A DNA stretch of 64,000 bases from Bagarius yarrelli (taxonomy: Eukaryota > Chordata > Actinopteri > Siluriformes > Sisoridae), in the NCBI GenBank assembly GCA_005784505.1, contig VCAZ01000095.1, positions 1,627,241 through 1,691,240 on the forward strand, read 5' to 3'. Shown in pieces: positions 10,660 through 22,058 of the stretch. A program made the translations under genes and the position numbers. Below the pieces are notes generated by a model. The model saw nothing but the letters and a program-made list of their open reading frames with translations, made no database searches and was not told the DNA's origin. Within the stretch, counting starts at the first letter, position 1. The number at the start of each line of letters is the position of its first letter.

Positions 10660-11860
10660 ACATTTACATCATTTAGTCGACACTCTTGAGTAGCATCCCT
10701 GAACAGCTCGACGCTGATACAACAGATTAAAAAATAACAATCTAACAATCACAAAAACTGTTAAAAGAGCAGCATGGATACTTTTTTGTTTGTTAGATGT
10801 TGATTGCAGGTATTTAAGAAAGAGGTGGGTCTTCAATCGTCTGTTGAAGACAGTCTGTGTCTCTGCTGTTCTGACATTACAAATAAGTTCATTTTACCAG
10901 CTTGGTGCCAGAACACAGAAAAGTCTTAAGGCAGATCTGGGGGGACTAGTTAAACAGTACTGTCATTTTGATGCGTGCAGCTACCGGGAGCCAGTGGAGG
11001 GAGCGCACCAGTGGGGTGGTGTGTGAAAATTTTGATAGGTTGAAAACAACATGTGCGGCTGCATTTTAAATCATCCAGGTAGAATTGCATTTAGAAAAAG
11101 ACCTGCCAAGAACGAGTAGTTGTTTCGAAATTACAAGAGACTGCACAAGCAACTGAGTGGCCTGAGTAGATAAGAATAGTGGAATCCTCCAGATGTTATG
11201 GAGGAGAAACCTGCAGGATCGTGTTAAGTTAGCAACATGCGAGGAAAAGGATAATTGATTGTCTACAGTTACCCCAAGGTTAAGAGCAGTGTTCGAAGAG
11301 GAGATTAGCAAATTGTCCTTGGTGATTGCAAGATCTTGGCAAGGAAACGAGTCAGCCGGGATAAAATGTAGTTTGGTTTTGCAAGGGTTAAGTTACAGCC
11401 GGTGAGCTGCCATCTATGATAACATGTCTGCTGAGAACCTGGCAAAAGCCGTGGTGTCTGTTGGTGGAAAGGAAAAGACAAGTTGAGTGTCATCAGCGTA
11501 ACAATGGTAGATGAACCTGTCTGAGGAAATAAATGTGTGAAGTCAGTGAGTATGGACTAAGAAAAGGTAGGGACTAAGTACTGAGCCTTGTGGGACACCA
11601 GTAGAGAATCTGGGTGGAGCAGATGTTGTTTTGCTCTATGTTACCTGATAGTCGTTGACTGTGTTGTATGCAGCTAAAAGGTCCAGAAGGATGAGGACAG
11701 ATGAAACTTGAAACATAAAGGCAGTCTCTGTAGAGTAAGGAGCTTTGAAGCTAAACTGGTTGGGGCCTTGCAGGTTGTTTTTAGTTTTCAGTCATGCTTC
11801 TATAGCTTGTCTTCTTTAGTCTTCTATAGCTAGTTCTATAACTCTCTCTTTCTCTTTTGG
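10660..11860 (-). mobile_element. L2-like LINE remnant (reverse transcriptase C-terminal side)
   Basis: On the minus strand, 11311-11066 reads SSNTALNLGVTVDNQLSF, then VANLTRSCRFLLHN and TQATQLLVQSLVISK, the segment that follows the RT domain in L2-type non-LTR retrotransposons of fish. The frame before it (11493-11305) holds more of the RT. The 3' end is at about 10660-10690, with an L2-like ACATTTACATCATTTAGTCG in reverse. Stops and frameshifts break it, so it is dead. The same protein segment is present on the + strand at 44190-45095. Confidence 0.7.
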
Positions 11861-11869
11861 GGGTGAGTT

Positions 11870-12590
11870 AACTTGCCCCTGAGGTACCAGTGACCAGTTT
11901 CCGGCACCTTTCCTCAAATTCTAGGAGCTTGAGGATAAACTGGTACTCAGTAAATGTCAATTAAAAGATAATTGATCGTTAATTAAAGAAATGTAATAAA
12001 TTGCCTATCACTAGTACATATTGTTCTGCGGTTATTATCGAGAAACAACAGTGTTGATCAGATATCGATCAGAAACACTGGGTTGATATCGAATTTAAAT
12101 ATTGCGTCCTCATCGTTGCGACCTTTAAGCGACTTTTGTGATTAGACAGTGCGTTGGAGTTTATTATCAGAGTGTTTCTTAGGTTGATAAGGTAAGTGGT
12201 TATAGCGATAAATACAGGCGTCCTGTATGACTTTACAGTCATACATAAAGCTCTTATGGAGCTTTTAAAATGATTCATTTGATCATGTGATCACAATAAA
12301 AGAATGATTCATTAATAGTGACCCACTTTCATAAAAAACTAAATTCTGTCTACATAGGGGGGAAGGTTTTTTTAACCCTTCTGAAATAGGTAATGCAGTG
12401 AAGTGAGACAGATTTGATGCAGTTCTGTTTGGTCGCATTTAAGCAAAACAAACAGTACATTAGAAACAGGTTCACTCTTTAGTCTTTCACTTCAAAGCTC
12501 TTTCCATTCCCTCTTTTCAATGACGCTCAGTCACGCACAGTAAACATGCTGCTCGCTACTGTACCACCTGCAAGAGCTTTTAATGCAGGA
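11870..12590. other. AT-rich intergenic DNA
   Basis: No gene or named repeat is seen. Confidence 0.5.
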
Positions 12591-12599
12591 AACCTTTAA

Positions 12600-13385
12600 A
12601 CAGCCAGCAGACAGATAAAGAGAAGGCAGACAGGTGAACAGAACAGAAGAGACACACGGGTAAAGACAGAAGCAAAGAAAAAAATTGAGCAATGAAGGGT
12701 ACAGACAGGTGAACAGAAAAAGTGAACAGAACACGAGAAGACAGTAGACACACACTGGTAAAGAGATCATGGCCAGACAACTGTGGTGAACAGAACAGAA
12801 GAGACACACGGGTAAAGAGAAGGCAGACAGGTGAACAGAAGAGGACACACACAGGTAAAGAGAAGGCAGACAGGTGAACAGAAGACAGAACAGGACACAC
12901 AGGTAAAGAGAAGGCAGGTGACAGTGAACAGAACATTGACAACACAGGTAAGGAGAAGGCAGGCAGGTGAACAGAAGACACACAGGTACAGAGAAGGCAG
13001 ACAGGTGAACAGAAGACACACACAGGTAAGGAGAAGTCAGACAGGTGAACAAAAAAAACACACAGGTAAAGAGAAGGCAGACAGGTGAACAGAAGACACA
13101 GGTAAAGAGAAGGCAGACAGGTGAACAGAAGACGCACACAGGTAACGAGCAAGAAGACAGGTGAACAGAAGACACACACAGGTAACGAGCAGGCAGACAG
13201 AACAGAGACAACACAGGTGAACAGAAGACGCACACAGGTAACGAGAAGGCAGACAGGTGAACAGAAGACACACACAGGTAACGAGCAGGCAGACAGGTGA
13301 ACAGAAGACACACAGGTAAAGAGAAGGCAGACAGGTGAACAGAAGACACACACAGGTAAAGAGAAGGCAGACAGGTAAAAGAGGA
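12600..13385. repeat. minisatellite, unit about 40 bp, roughly 18 copies
   Basis: The unit runs GGTAAAGAGAAGGCAGACAG then GTGAACAGAAGACACACACA, with length variants of 32-50 bp. It lacks stop codons in all three minus frames, so long overlapping minus frames (272, 311 and 277 codons) arise. They read cysteine-rich repeats such as FCSPVCLLFTCV. These frames have no signal of selection and are best seen as by-products. Confidence 0.9.
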
Positions 13386-13404
13386 GATGAGGGAAACTGC
13401 AGAT

Positions 13405-13562
13405 TGGTGGTTGAGGTGTTTGACTGCTTACCAAAGCTTGTGAGTTCGATTTCCAGCACCAGCAAGTTACCACTCTTGGGCCCCTGAGCAAGGCCCTTAA
13501 CCTCCAATTGTTCAATTGTATAAATAAGGTGAAAAGAGTGTCTGCTTAATGGCATAAAAATA
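13405..13562 (+). repeat. SINE inserted in the minisatellite
   Basis: The tRNA-like head (GATTGGTGGTTGAGGTGTTT, B box GTGAGTTCGATTTCC at about 13440) is followed by CACTCTTGGGCCCCTGAGCA and CAATTGTTCAATTGTATAAA, then the tail GTGTCTGCTTAATGGCATAA. It separates the 40 bp array from the related tandem DNA that follows. Confidence 0.7.
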
Positions 13563-13565
13563 TAA

Positions 13566-14010
13566 AGAAAAGATAGACAGGTAAAATGTAACTGTCCAGG
13601 TAAAAGAGGACATGACAAAAGAGACAGACTAATCAGAAGAGAAAAGATGGGTAAAGAGAAGACAGACGGGTACAAGAAAAAGCAGACAGGTAAAATGTTA
13701 ACAGACACATAAATATAAGACAGACAGATGAAGAAAGGACAGACAGATGAAGACAGGACAAACAGGTGAAGAGAAGAAAGACAGGTGAAGAGAGGACAGA
13801 CAGGTGAGGAGAAGATACAGAGAAAGAGAGCATACAAGAGAAAAGAACATAGACAGGTGAAAGGGAACAAAGACAGACAAAAGGGGAGATCACAAACAGG
13901 TTAAAAAAGTAGAGACAGAGAGAACAAAGACAGGTGACAAAAAGCCCAGACAGATAAAAGGAAAAACAGACAGGTGGAGAGATGGCAGACGGGTAAAAGC
14001 AGAGTACTTG
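13566..14010. repeat. degenerate continuation of the minisatellite
   Basis: It repeats AGACAGGTGAAGAG and GACAGACAGGTAAAA variants at about 20-25 bp spacing, clearly related to half-units of the preceding array. Confidence 0.75.
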
Positions 14011-14424
14011 GTATGTATAAAACAATGATGATTGCAGCAGGTTCATTAAGCTTAAACTCAGTGTTTTTGTGTGACAGTCCAAAAGGCAGGGCTACAAATT
14101 TAATCTGGCTTTGGAAGTAGAACAGCTGAGGAAAATTGTGGAGATGTGCGACTTGTGGGAATTGTGTTTATTTACCATACAGTTGTAGAGACTTGGAGTA
14201 ATCATTAAACTGCAGGTCTACGTTTGCTGGACGGTTCTTTTTGCAGAATAGTGGTGTAAAGGTCCGAATTGTCTACAGATCACTCTGTATCATGGTTTTA
14301 CACAGACTTCTGTAAAAGAAACTCTCTCACATCTTAGGAAGTTGAGTTCAAAGTACAGAGTCAATCGTGATACGGCAGAGGGAGCTAACCCTTTAGCCAC
14401 TGAGCTACAACCGCTTTAGAGGTC

Positions 14425-14930
14425 GATGATCCAGCTTTCCCATGGGTAGATGAACCAGGAAGTGGTAAATAATCCATTTTCCACACTGGTAGATAAACCA
14501 GGAAATGGTAAAAGATTCAGCTTTCCCAGTGGTAGAAAAAACAGATAGTGGTAAATAATCCAAATTCCATAGTGGTAGATTATCCAGCTTCCCAAGTGGT
14601 AGATAAACCAGGAAGTGATAGATTATCCAGCTTCCCCAGTGGTAGATAAACCAGGAAGTGATAGATTATCCAGCTTCCCCAGTGGTAGATAAACCAGGTA
14701 GTGGTAGATTATCCAGCTTCCCAAGTGGTAGATAAACCAGGAAGTGATAGATTATCCAGCTTCCCCAGTGGTAGATAAACCAGGTAGTGGTAGATGATGC
14801 AGCTCCACCAGTGGTAGATAAACCAGGTAGTGGTAGATGATGCAGCTCCACCAGTGGTAGATAAACCAGATAGTGGTAGATTATGCAGTTCCCCCAATAG
14901 TAGATTCACCAGGTAGTGGTAGATGATTCA
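14425..14930. repeat. minisatellite, unit 43 bp, about 11 copies
   Basis: The unit is GGTAGATAAACCAGGAAGTG plus ATAGATTATCCAGCTTCCCC plus AGT. It is itself built of two related halves. The central copies (14590-14800) are nearly identical and the edge copies diverge. Confidence 0.92.
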
Positions 14931-15690
14931 GCTTCCACTTCCACTCAAATTACTCCGTAGTCATGCAGGACAGAAACATAAACATGGATAAAAGGATGAG
15001 GTTCTGTGGAGATACTCCTGAAGAATAAGGGATCATAATTTTTTTTGCTGCCTTTTATAACTGTACAGTTATTATTATCATCATCATCGACTCATCATCA
15101 CAGGTGCCATGGATTTAGGTATCATTGTCTTATGAGGAAAGATCTCGAACCCAGAAAGTAAAGAAAGTCAAGCTGAAGGCATCCTTTAAAGAGATGACCT
15201 GTGGTGACCTGGATGGTGGTTAGGAATAGGTATGGTGATGGTTAGGACTTTCTAACATCCACTCTGTCACTACACTCATCATTGCATCATAACATTAAAT
15301 AAATAGTTGTGTAGCATCCATTTATCCATTAATTTTCTTTACCCGCTTATTCCCCAATTCGGGGTCACAGGGATCAGCTGGAGTCTACCCAGCTGTCTCT
15401 TAAAGGGCAAAAGGCAGGAGGGGGACACCCATTTATAATACAAAAAAATGTACCGTCACTGTCAAGACGCTTTTATTTGAAGCTCAGGAACAAAGTGCAA
15501 CTTTTTCACTGAGATTCCACATGTCAACAGCAGTTTTGGGCTACTTATCTTCCTCGTTACACCCTGTTACCACCGCTAGTTTGGAACATGGGCAGTCACA
15601 ATGCTCACAATACCAACATCTATAGAAGTACGAAACACACCTGTACAGACTGTCTATGTTAGCACTAGCGTTACTGATTGTCCCAGTAGA
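14931..15690. other. intergenic DNA with one dispersed-repeat fragment
   Basis: No gene is seen. At about 15320-15425 (minus) lies the end of dispersed repeat family B (CCATTAATTTTCTTTACCCG, then GGGGTCACAGGGATCAGCTG). Confidence 0.5.
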
Positions 15691-15694
15691 ACTA

Positions 15695-15965
15695 AGATTC
15701 CCAGACCCTGTTCCAGCATGAAAATGTCCCTGTGCACAAATCCCCTGATCTCCATGAAGACATTCTGTGTTCTGGGTGTTTTAGAGGAGAAGAACTCTCA
15801 TGTCCTGAACAGAGTCCTGATTCTGACTCAACCCTTTTAAACTGAACCCCTTTGGATGAACTGGAACCCCGACTGAACCCCAGACCTCCAAACCTCAACA
15901 TTAGTGTCTGATCTCACTCATACTATTGGAACTAAATGATCAAATCCACACAGTCACGTGACCCA
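15695..15965 (+). mobile_element. Tc1-like DNA transposon remnant (transposase C-terminal side)
   Basis: The layout CCTGTGCACAAA, ATCTCCATGAAGACATT, CAGAGTCCTGATTCTGACTC, CCCTTTGGATGAACTGGA and TTAGTGTCTGATCTCACTCA follows the transposase segment ending in SPDLNPIEHLWDELE of Tc1-like elements. In this copy the protein is scrambled by stops and substitutions. A shorter relative lies at 34625-34890. Confidence 0.5.
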
Positions 15966-16434
15966 ATTTGTCAAGTGGGACCCAAGTGGGTGAAAACTGA
16001 CAAATTATATATTGATGTAGTTCAAGCCTTCTAGGTTGTGTATAATTTTAAGAACAGGCAAATGATTTACACACTCTTACACCTTTCCTTTTATTACTAA
16101 AAGGAAGATATTTGTGTATTAAATATCTTTAAAATACCGAACAAGGACGTGCTTGGTGCTTGGTGCTAGTTCTGTTTTGGACAGGGCTTTACAATGATTG
16201 GTCAACTATGCAAAAACAAAATTTTGGATGTGACCAAATTTTACTCAGCTTTAATTTCCAACTGCTTTTCAGCGTGATTACTGAAACACTCACAGAGAAG
16301 TTCCTCTCTCTCTTTCTCCATTTACACCATTCTACCAGTCTAGATCGCTGATGAAAACCAACAATCGATTTAATTAATGATGATTGACAAAGTACTTAAC
16401 AATCAAGTATCTATGACGAATTATCAATTTCGAT

Positions 16435-16745
16435 CATATGCATTGGTCTTTCTGTGTGGAGTTTGCATGTTCTCCCTGTGTTTGCGTGGGTTTACTGTGG
16501 GTTCTCCGGTTTCCTCCTACAGTCCAAACATGTATGTTAGATGTTTAATTGGTGATTTTAAATTACCCATAGGAGTAAGTGTGTGTGTGTGTGTGGTTGT
16601 CTGTATGTGGCCCTGTAATGGACTGATGACCTGTCAAGGGTGGCCCCTGTCTTTCACCCAATGACAGGTGGGATAAACTTTAGCAGATCCCCATGACCCT
16701 AATAAAGAATAAGTGGGTACAGACAATGAATGGATGGATGAATGG
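16435..16745 (+). repeat. dispersed repeat family B, copy 1
   Basis: The block order is GTGTGGAGTTTGCATGTTCT, GGGTTCTCCGGTTTCCTCCT, CAGTCCAAACATGTATGTTA, a short (GT)n, CCCTGTAATGGACTGATGAC, a CTTTCACCCAATGACAG block and an ATGAATGGATGGATG tail. Copies lie at 31865-32130 (+), 39460-39830 (-), 40665-40985 (+) and, in part, 15320-15425 (-). Each copy carries a GT run at the same internal place. Confidence 0.7.
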
Positions 16746-16779
16746 ATGGAAGGATAACTGACAGGGGAAATTTGGTGAG

Positions 16780-17165
16780 CAGGTTGACTCTGACGTCGTC
16801 CTCAATGACCCAAACCAGGTCACGCTGTAAATTTCTACCTTCGGCTGCTCCCTTCAGAGATCGCCACAGTGACTCATCTCTAGCCCTATCCTCTATCCCC
16901 TAACTTCATGTCCTTATTGATCACATACATATACTTTTTGTCCTTACTCATTGCCTTCCGCCTGCAGCTCCATTTCCATCTTATTACCAAAATTTCCACC
17001 AACATCTCTCCTCTGTACATGTCCAAACATTTCAATCTGGCCCCTCTGACTTTGTCCATAAAACACCCAACATTATCCGCTCCCTGCACGTTTCTAATCC
17101 TGTCCAACCTTATCACTTCCAGAGACCACTGTTGGACTCTCGCTGCTAATGTACCACTAATCATG
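16780..17165 (-). mobile_element. RTE-like LINE remnant, C-terminal end
   Basis: The minus frame 17164-16886 reads VIRLDRIRNVQGADNVGCF and then DKVRGARLKCLDMYRGEM, matching the C-terminal segment (RLDRIRNEYIRG..VGRLGDKVREARLRWFGH) of the RTE-type LINE whose N-terminal half is at 42035-43225. It is a short, broken fragment. Confidence 0.65.
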
Positions 17166-17210
17166 TATATTTATTGTGCTTTAACCCAACACACACTGAC
17201 TGAAATGCTG

Positions 17211-17516
17211 AAACGTCTTATGAATCTTTGTCGCACTGGACGTGACTGCATTACTTGGTCTTTATCTGAGCTAAAATATTTGAGTTTTAAACCCAATATT
17301 AATTATATCATTAAATAATAATGCTCCCTTTCTATTTGCAGCACTTTAATAACTTTAATGTATGTTCTATATGTTATAATCATGTCACAACAGTCATCAC
17401 AGTTTCTGTTACCATGACAACAGTATTTTTGGTTAATGAATAAAGAATTTCATTTACATTTCCCCAGAAACGTCTTACGGATCTTTGTAGCACTGAGTGT
17501 GACTGCATCTCTTAGT
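17211..17516. repeat. duplicated block with flanking direct repeats
   Basis: About 195 bp (17268-17462) recurs at 19269-19461, with shared landmarks TTTCTATTTGCAGCACTTTA and TGTTACCATGACAACAGTAT. In addition, AAACGTCTTATGAATCTTTG near 17211 and AAACGTCTTACGGATCTTTG near 17469 form a 50 bp direct repeat on either side of the first copy. Confidence 0.7.
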
Positions 17517-17599
17517 GTAAAATTAGGGCCCATCAGTGGTCAATCAGTGGCAGCTTGGCAGTGACTGGGCTTAAAATCTGATCGTCCTTCCAACAATCT

Positions 17600-18835
17600 G
17601 AACCAATTTAGTAACCAAAGCCAGAGTAACTTACATTTATCGAATTCAATGCCCAACTGAGCAATTAAGGGTTCAGGGTCATGATCAGGGTCTCACAACT
17701 TTCCGATCAGTAATTCAAACTATATGTTGCCCAATGTGGCATTATTCACGATGGAATGTATGTAAAGAAAAAAGTCCCATTGTTGGAAGGTCATGAGGTT
17801 TGAGTCATGGGTGTGGATAAAAGTCCCATGAGCTTTAGGGCGAGTAAGCATGGTCTGTTCCACCTTTAGTTTACCTTATGATCCATAATAGGTTAGATTT
17901 TTCCATGATTTAGAAAAAAAATCATCTGTTTTTAAACTGGCGCACTGAAAATTGATCCCCGGCAAAACTTGACGTCTTGTTACCAGAGACAAAGCCATCT
18001 GACTGGTGTTATTGAGCTCACAGGGCAGAGTTGTTATCAGTGTTCGGACCACACCCTGCTTTAACAATGACAAGGTTTTCCCATTAACATGTCAATCACA
18101 GGCACATGCTTCCTGCCCTTAGTTTCCATACTGTAGAATCCGGTTGCAAGTCTATAATAACGTAAGAGAATTAAAGAGTGAATCACTGACTCACCTAATA
18201 GTTGTTAAATTGCCTCACCTAAAATAATGCCGATTAACAGATTAGACAATAGATTGATAGACAGATTCATAGTAGGTAAAAAAGTATGTTGTATAAGTAT
18301 GATCATATTAGTAGTGTGAATAAAATTTAGACCTACTTTATCCGCCATGTGTTGTATTGTATTGTCACCTGACATACAACATCACACCAGCGTAAGCAAA
18401 GCACTTAAACCTCAACAACTGCTCACTTGGATAAATCAGATAAATTATGGTTGGACGATGATAAACGAGTCCAACTTAACCAGAAGGAGCAATGTTTTTT
18501 TTTTCTCCTGAATTATTTAAAGGTACTTTGAGATTATTTCGGATTTTGACGAGTCAATTCTTCTGCTGGATCATGGGGTAGTAAAGTGTCCATCGTATGT
18601 GTGCATCAGAATCCAGGCAGGAGCAGTAGATCATCCAGGAACTTTACACACACTGACATACCGAAGATTCAGACATTTACAGCATTTGGCAGATGCTTTT
18701 ATCCAGTGACTTAAATTCATCTCTTTTATATACAACTAAGCAATTAGGGCCCAGCAATAGTAAATTGGTGGTGCTGGGAATCAAACCCCAGTCTTTCCGG
18801 TAAGCCACCACTTCCCACAACTACTACACACCTTA
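17600..18835 (-). repeat. two minus-strand SINE fragments in AT-rich DNA
   Basis: Fragments at about 17625-17735 and 18672-18812 contain the reversed tail (ACAGCATTTGGCAGATGCTT at 18677) and middle (AAGCAATTAGGGCCCAGCAA, GGTGGTGCTGGGAATCAAAC). The DNA between them shows no gene. Confidence 0.55.
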
Positions 18836-19268
18836 CTATATAGTACAGAAGTATTTTATTTTACCTTATGATTAATTTTTTTTTATCCAACCCTTATTAA
18901 CAGATTAGCGGATTAACGCTGTCATGGCTAATTGGATGTTTCGTCTGCTTTGTGCGTTTGCTTTACTGATATGTAAATTTCTTCTAGGTGTACATGGAAA
19001 GATAAAAATAAAAAATACAAGTGAAATGTACACTGTGTAAACTCAATATTACATCTTGTGTTTTTATAAAAATAACAAACCTGCTGCTGTTACCCCTCGA
19101 GCAATATTTATACCATACGTTAACAAAACAACAGACAAAACTGGTTTGGTTACCATACCGACAATATTTGTTTGTATACCTGTTTATTTTATGTGGGATG
19201 TGGGTAGATTTTAAAATTCGTCCTGCCCTATTAGACTCACGGGTTATATCGTATCTTAGATAAGAAGC

Positions 19269-19461
19269 ATAGCTAAGATATTTGAGGTTTAAACCCGATA
19301 TTAATTTTATCATTAAATAATAATGCTGCCTTTCTATTTGCAGCACTTTAATAACTTTAATGTTTGTTTTATACGCCATAATCATGTCACAACAGTCATC
19401 ACCGTTTCTGTTACCATGACAACAGTATTTTTGGTTTAAAAATAATGAATTTCTTTTACAT
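19269..19461. repeat. second copy of the 195 bp block
   Basis: Compared with 17268-17462 it keeps the same order over its full length with scattered substitutions. The flanking 50 bp direct repeats seen at the first copy are not evident here. A 167-codon minus frame (18984-19487) runs through it and was not accepted as a gene. Confidence 0.75.
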
Positions 19462-19621
19462 GTCTGACGTTTTGCAGATTCCTTCAAACAGAGCGACCTT
19501 CATCGAACTGGGCAGTTAAGGGTTAAGGGCCTTACTTAGCTTGTGTTTTAAAATTAAACTACAACTAAAACTATCTGTAGTTAGTTTTTTATATATAATT
19601 ATTTAATACTGATTAGTGCAT

Positions 19622-19765
19622 TAGGTACATGCGCAGTTGTGCTGTGCTCCGGTGACCTGGGTTCGATTTGGGCTCGGGTCTTTCTGGTCCCATACCGGCC
19701 TCCCCTTTCTCTCTCTATCTTCCCCATTTCTCATCCTATTGTTCTATTAATAAAGACTTTTTTTT
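19622..19765 (+). repeat. second tRNA-derived SINE family, copy 1
   Basis: It contains GTACATGCGCAGTTGTGCTG, a B box GGGTTCGATTTGG, GGGTCTTTCTGGTCCCATAC, a CTCTCTATCTTCCCCATTTC block and ATTAATAAAGAC before an oligo-T run. The same order is on the minus strand at 41391-41535. Confidence 0.6.
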
Positions 19766-20096
19766 TTAAATTAAGACCCCTTATAAAAAAATCATGGCAT
19801 GATTATAAACTAGCTAGTCTGTCATAAATCCATGCTGTTTCTCTACTAATATGCAAATGTTTTCTTATGTAAACGTTTTTTATGTCATTTTAAATTATTG
19901 AAATAACCTAAATACACAACAAGAAAAACACTATGAGCATTTTAAATAAATAAAAATAAATAAATAAAATAATAAATACATCGATAGCTCTGAATGTCTT
20001 TATACCTGCGGTGAATGCGGACGAATCCCAAAAGGAGCCCAAGAGCACTAGCTGAGCTGTAGAAGGTTGTGGGTTTGTACCCTGTGTAGTGCGCGT

Positions 20097-20158
20097 GTGA
20101 AGGAAGGAAGGAAGGAAGGAGGAAGGAAGGAAGGAAGGGAGGGAGGGATGGAGGGAGA
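20097..20158 (+). repeat. (GGAA)n microsatellite upstream of Ly6 gene 1
   Basis: About a dozen AAGG/GGAA units, then GGGAGGGATGGAGGG. It lies about 80 bp before the GC box of Ly6 gene 1. GGAA is the core of ETS-factor sites, so a regulatory effect is conceivable but not shown. Confidence 0.85.
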
Positions 20159-20232
20159 ATCAGAAACGGAGCTATGTGAAGGCAGTTAACGGGGTTGCGG
20201 TGTGTGAGACGGTGTGTGAGACGCCCAGCTTC

Positions 20233-20290
20233 GGGGCGGGACGCGCTATAAAAACGAGCGGGTTGTCTACAATTGCACTTAGTCTGGACT
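20233..20290 (+). promoter_or_regulatory. core promoter of Ly6 gene 1: GC box and TATA box
   Basis: GGGGCGGG at 20233-20240 and TATAAAAA at 20247-20254 would place transcription start near 20278, giving an 86 bp 5' UTR that includes a (CA)n run at about 20320-20350, just before the ATG at 20364. Confidence 0.65.
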
Positions 20291-20363
20291 TTTCATCATC
20301 CTGTAACACTACAGAGGAAACACACACACACACACACAGACACACACACTTTATACTGCAGAG

Positions 20364-20960
20364 ATGAGCAAAATCCTGCTGGGCGTCTTCGCCGTGGCGC
20401 TGTGTTTCTCACTGGGTAAGTGGAACAGAGAAATACAGACTTTAAATCAGATTAAATTATTTAAATATTATTATTATTATTTAATAACATAAAATTCAGA
20501 ATATTTAAAACTCAGTGTTGCAGTTAAAATCCCGCTTTTTCATAACTTTTAAATTCCGAAGTTTTGTTTTGTATGATTTTCATCAGGTTAATTTTTGATT
20601 TTTTTTTTCTTATTATTTTCTTTTAAAGAGTAAACTATAATTTATAGACTAAATTAAGCTTCTTATTATTAGTAGTAGTAGTATATATTTTTCGTGTCTT
20701 TAATGCAAAGGGTGGGTGACAAAGTTTTTATTTTTACCGTTTTTTTAAAATTTGTTAATTTATACAATCTTGTTTGTATTATTATTTATTTTACATATTT
20801 TTCTTTTTTATCTTATCTATGATCTTTTATTCTTATTCTTATTATTGTTATTATTATCTTTATTACATAGATGTTATACTCACTGAATGTATTTGAATAC
20901 ACTGAAACACTACCTGTGTTATTAGGTACCTTACGTAAACGCCCTTGTTCCGTTAGCCTG

Positions 20961-20999
<39 letters not shown>

Positions 21000-21821
21000 T
21001 TACGCGTATAATAGCAGCAGCCCCTCCCTTTACTGTGTGTACGGATCATAATCACATGATAAAATCTTCTCGAGTGTCGATCCTGTTAGACCTGTTTTTA
21101 TTTAACAGATCACCAATAGGAAAAAACAATATCACCGATTATCCAGGACGTGTTTGCGCAAAAGCTTCAATCATCAAACTTTATCATGGGATTAGAAATA
21201 CATCAAGTACAGGAGAAGATCTGACCACATCTACACACATCATTTTAACTAACATCTGCACAGAGATGAGATGAGCTGGGACTTAAACCCACAATCTTCT
21301 GGTTAGCAGTCGAACACCTTAACCACTGCACTACCACGTTGCCCGTTTATACACTGGATGTGTAAATATAAATGAGCAAAAACTGGAGAAACCAGGTTAA
21401 ATATGGGTGTATAAACGCCACGTATCAGGTCAGGACATGAGATTGGACAAAATAGAAGAAACATCGGGACAAAAACATAAATGATGAGATGGAAAGATGA
21501 GGTTCTCATGTAAGGAGTTTTTATTGTATTATGAATATTATCTTAAGTTCGATTGCTCCAGCTTTTTGGTTTCTCGGTCACGTACTTGAAAATGACAGGC
21601 AGGAGGCAGAGACACACCCAAATACTTGCAAATGACAGCCTGTGCTTGAGCGAACTTGCTTTGGAAACCTTTCACACACAAATGAGCGTCTGAAAGCCTC
21701 TGCGGCCGCAGCAGCGCTCCCTCCCTGATCTTATGTGTTTATCTTACCAGCTTTCACATACACACCTCACAGTTTGGAAACACAGTGCACTAACTTTAGC
21801 ACACAAAGACTTTATTTCATC

Positions 21822-21852
<31 letters not shown>

Positions 21853-22013
21853 GTGTTTGTGTGTGGACAAAAGGTAATTAGATATTTGCCACCCCTGGTG
21901 GTTAAATAGGGTAAAAATATTCACATTTCGGAAAATTATTGTATATTGTATTTACACTGTATGTCCAGCAGAGGGCAGCGTATGTATACATGTTCTATTA
22001 CAAGGGTGCATGC

Positions 22014-22058
<45 letters not shown>

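Noticed and set aside
12531..13870. Three long minus-strand frames (272-311 codons), cysteine-rich repeats
   Set aside because: They are translations of the 40 bp minisatellite, present in every phase because the unit lacks stops; no start context, splice or domain support.
14425..14930. CRISPR-like regular repeats
   Set aside because: The repeats are head-to-tail without unique spacers, in an animal genome; a minisatellite. The same holds for 12600-13385, 49655-50272 and 59225-59625.
18984..19487. 167-codon minus-strand open frame
   Set aside because: It crosses the duplicated 195 bp repeat, has no recognisable domain, and the other repeat copy does not keep the frame open.
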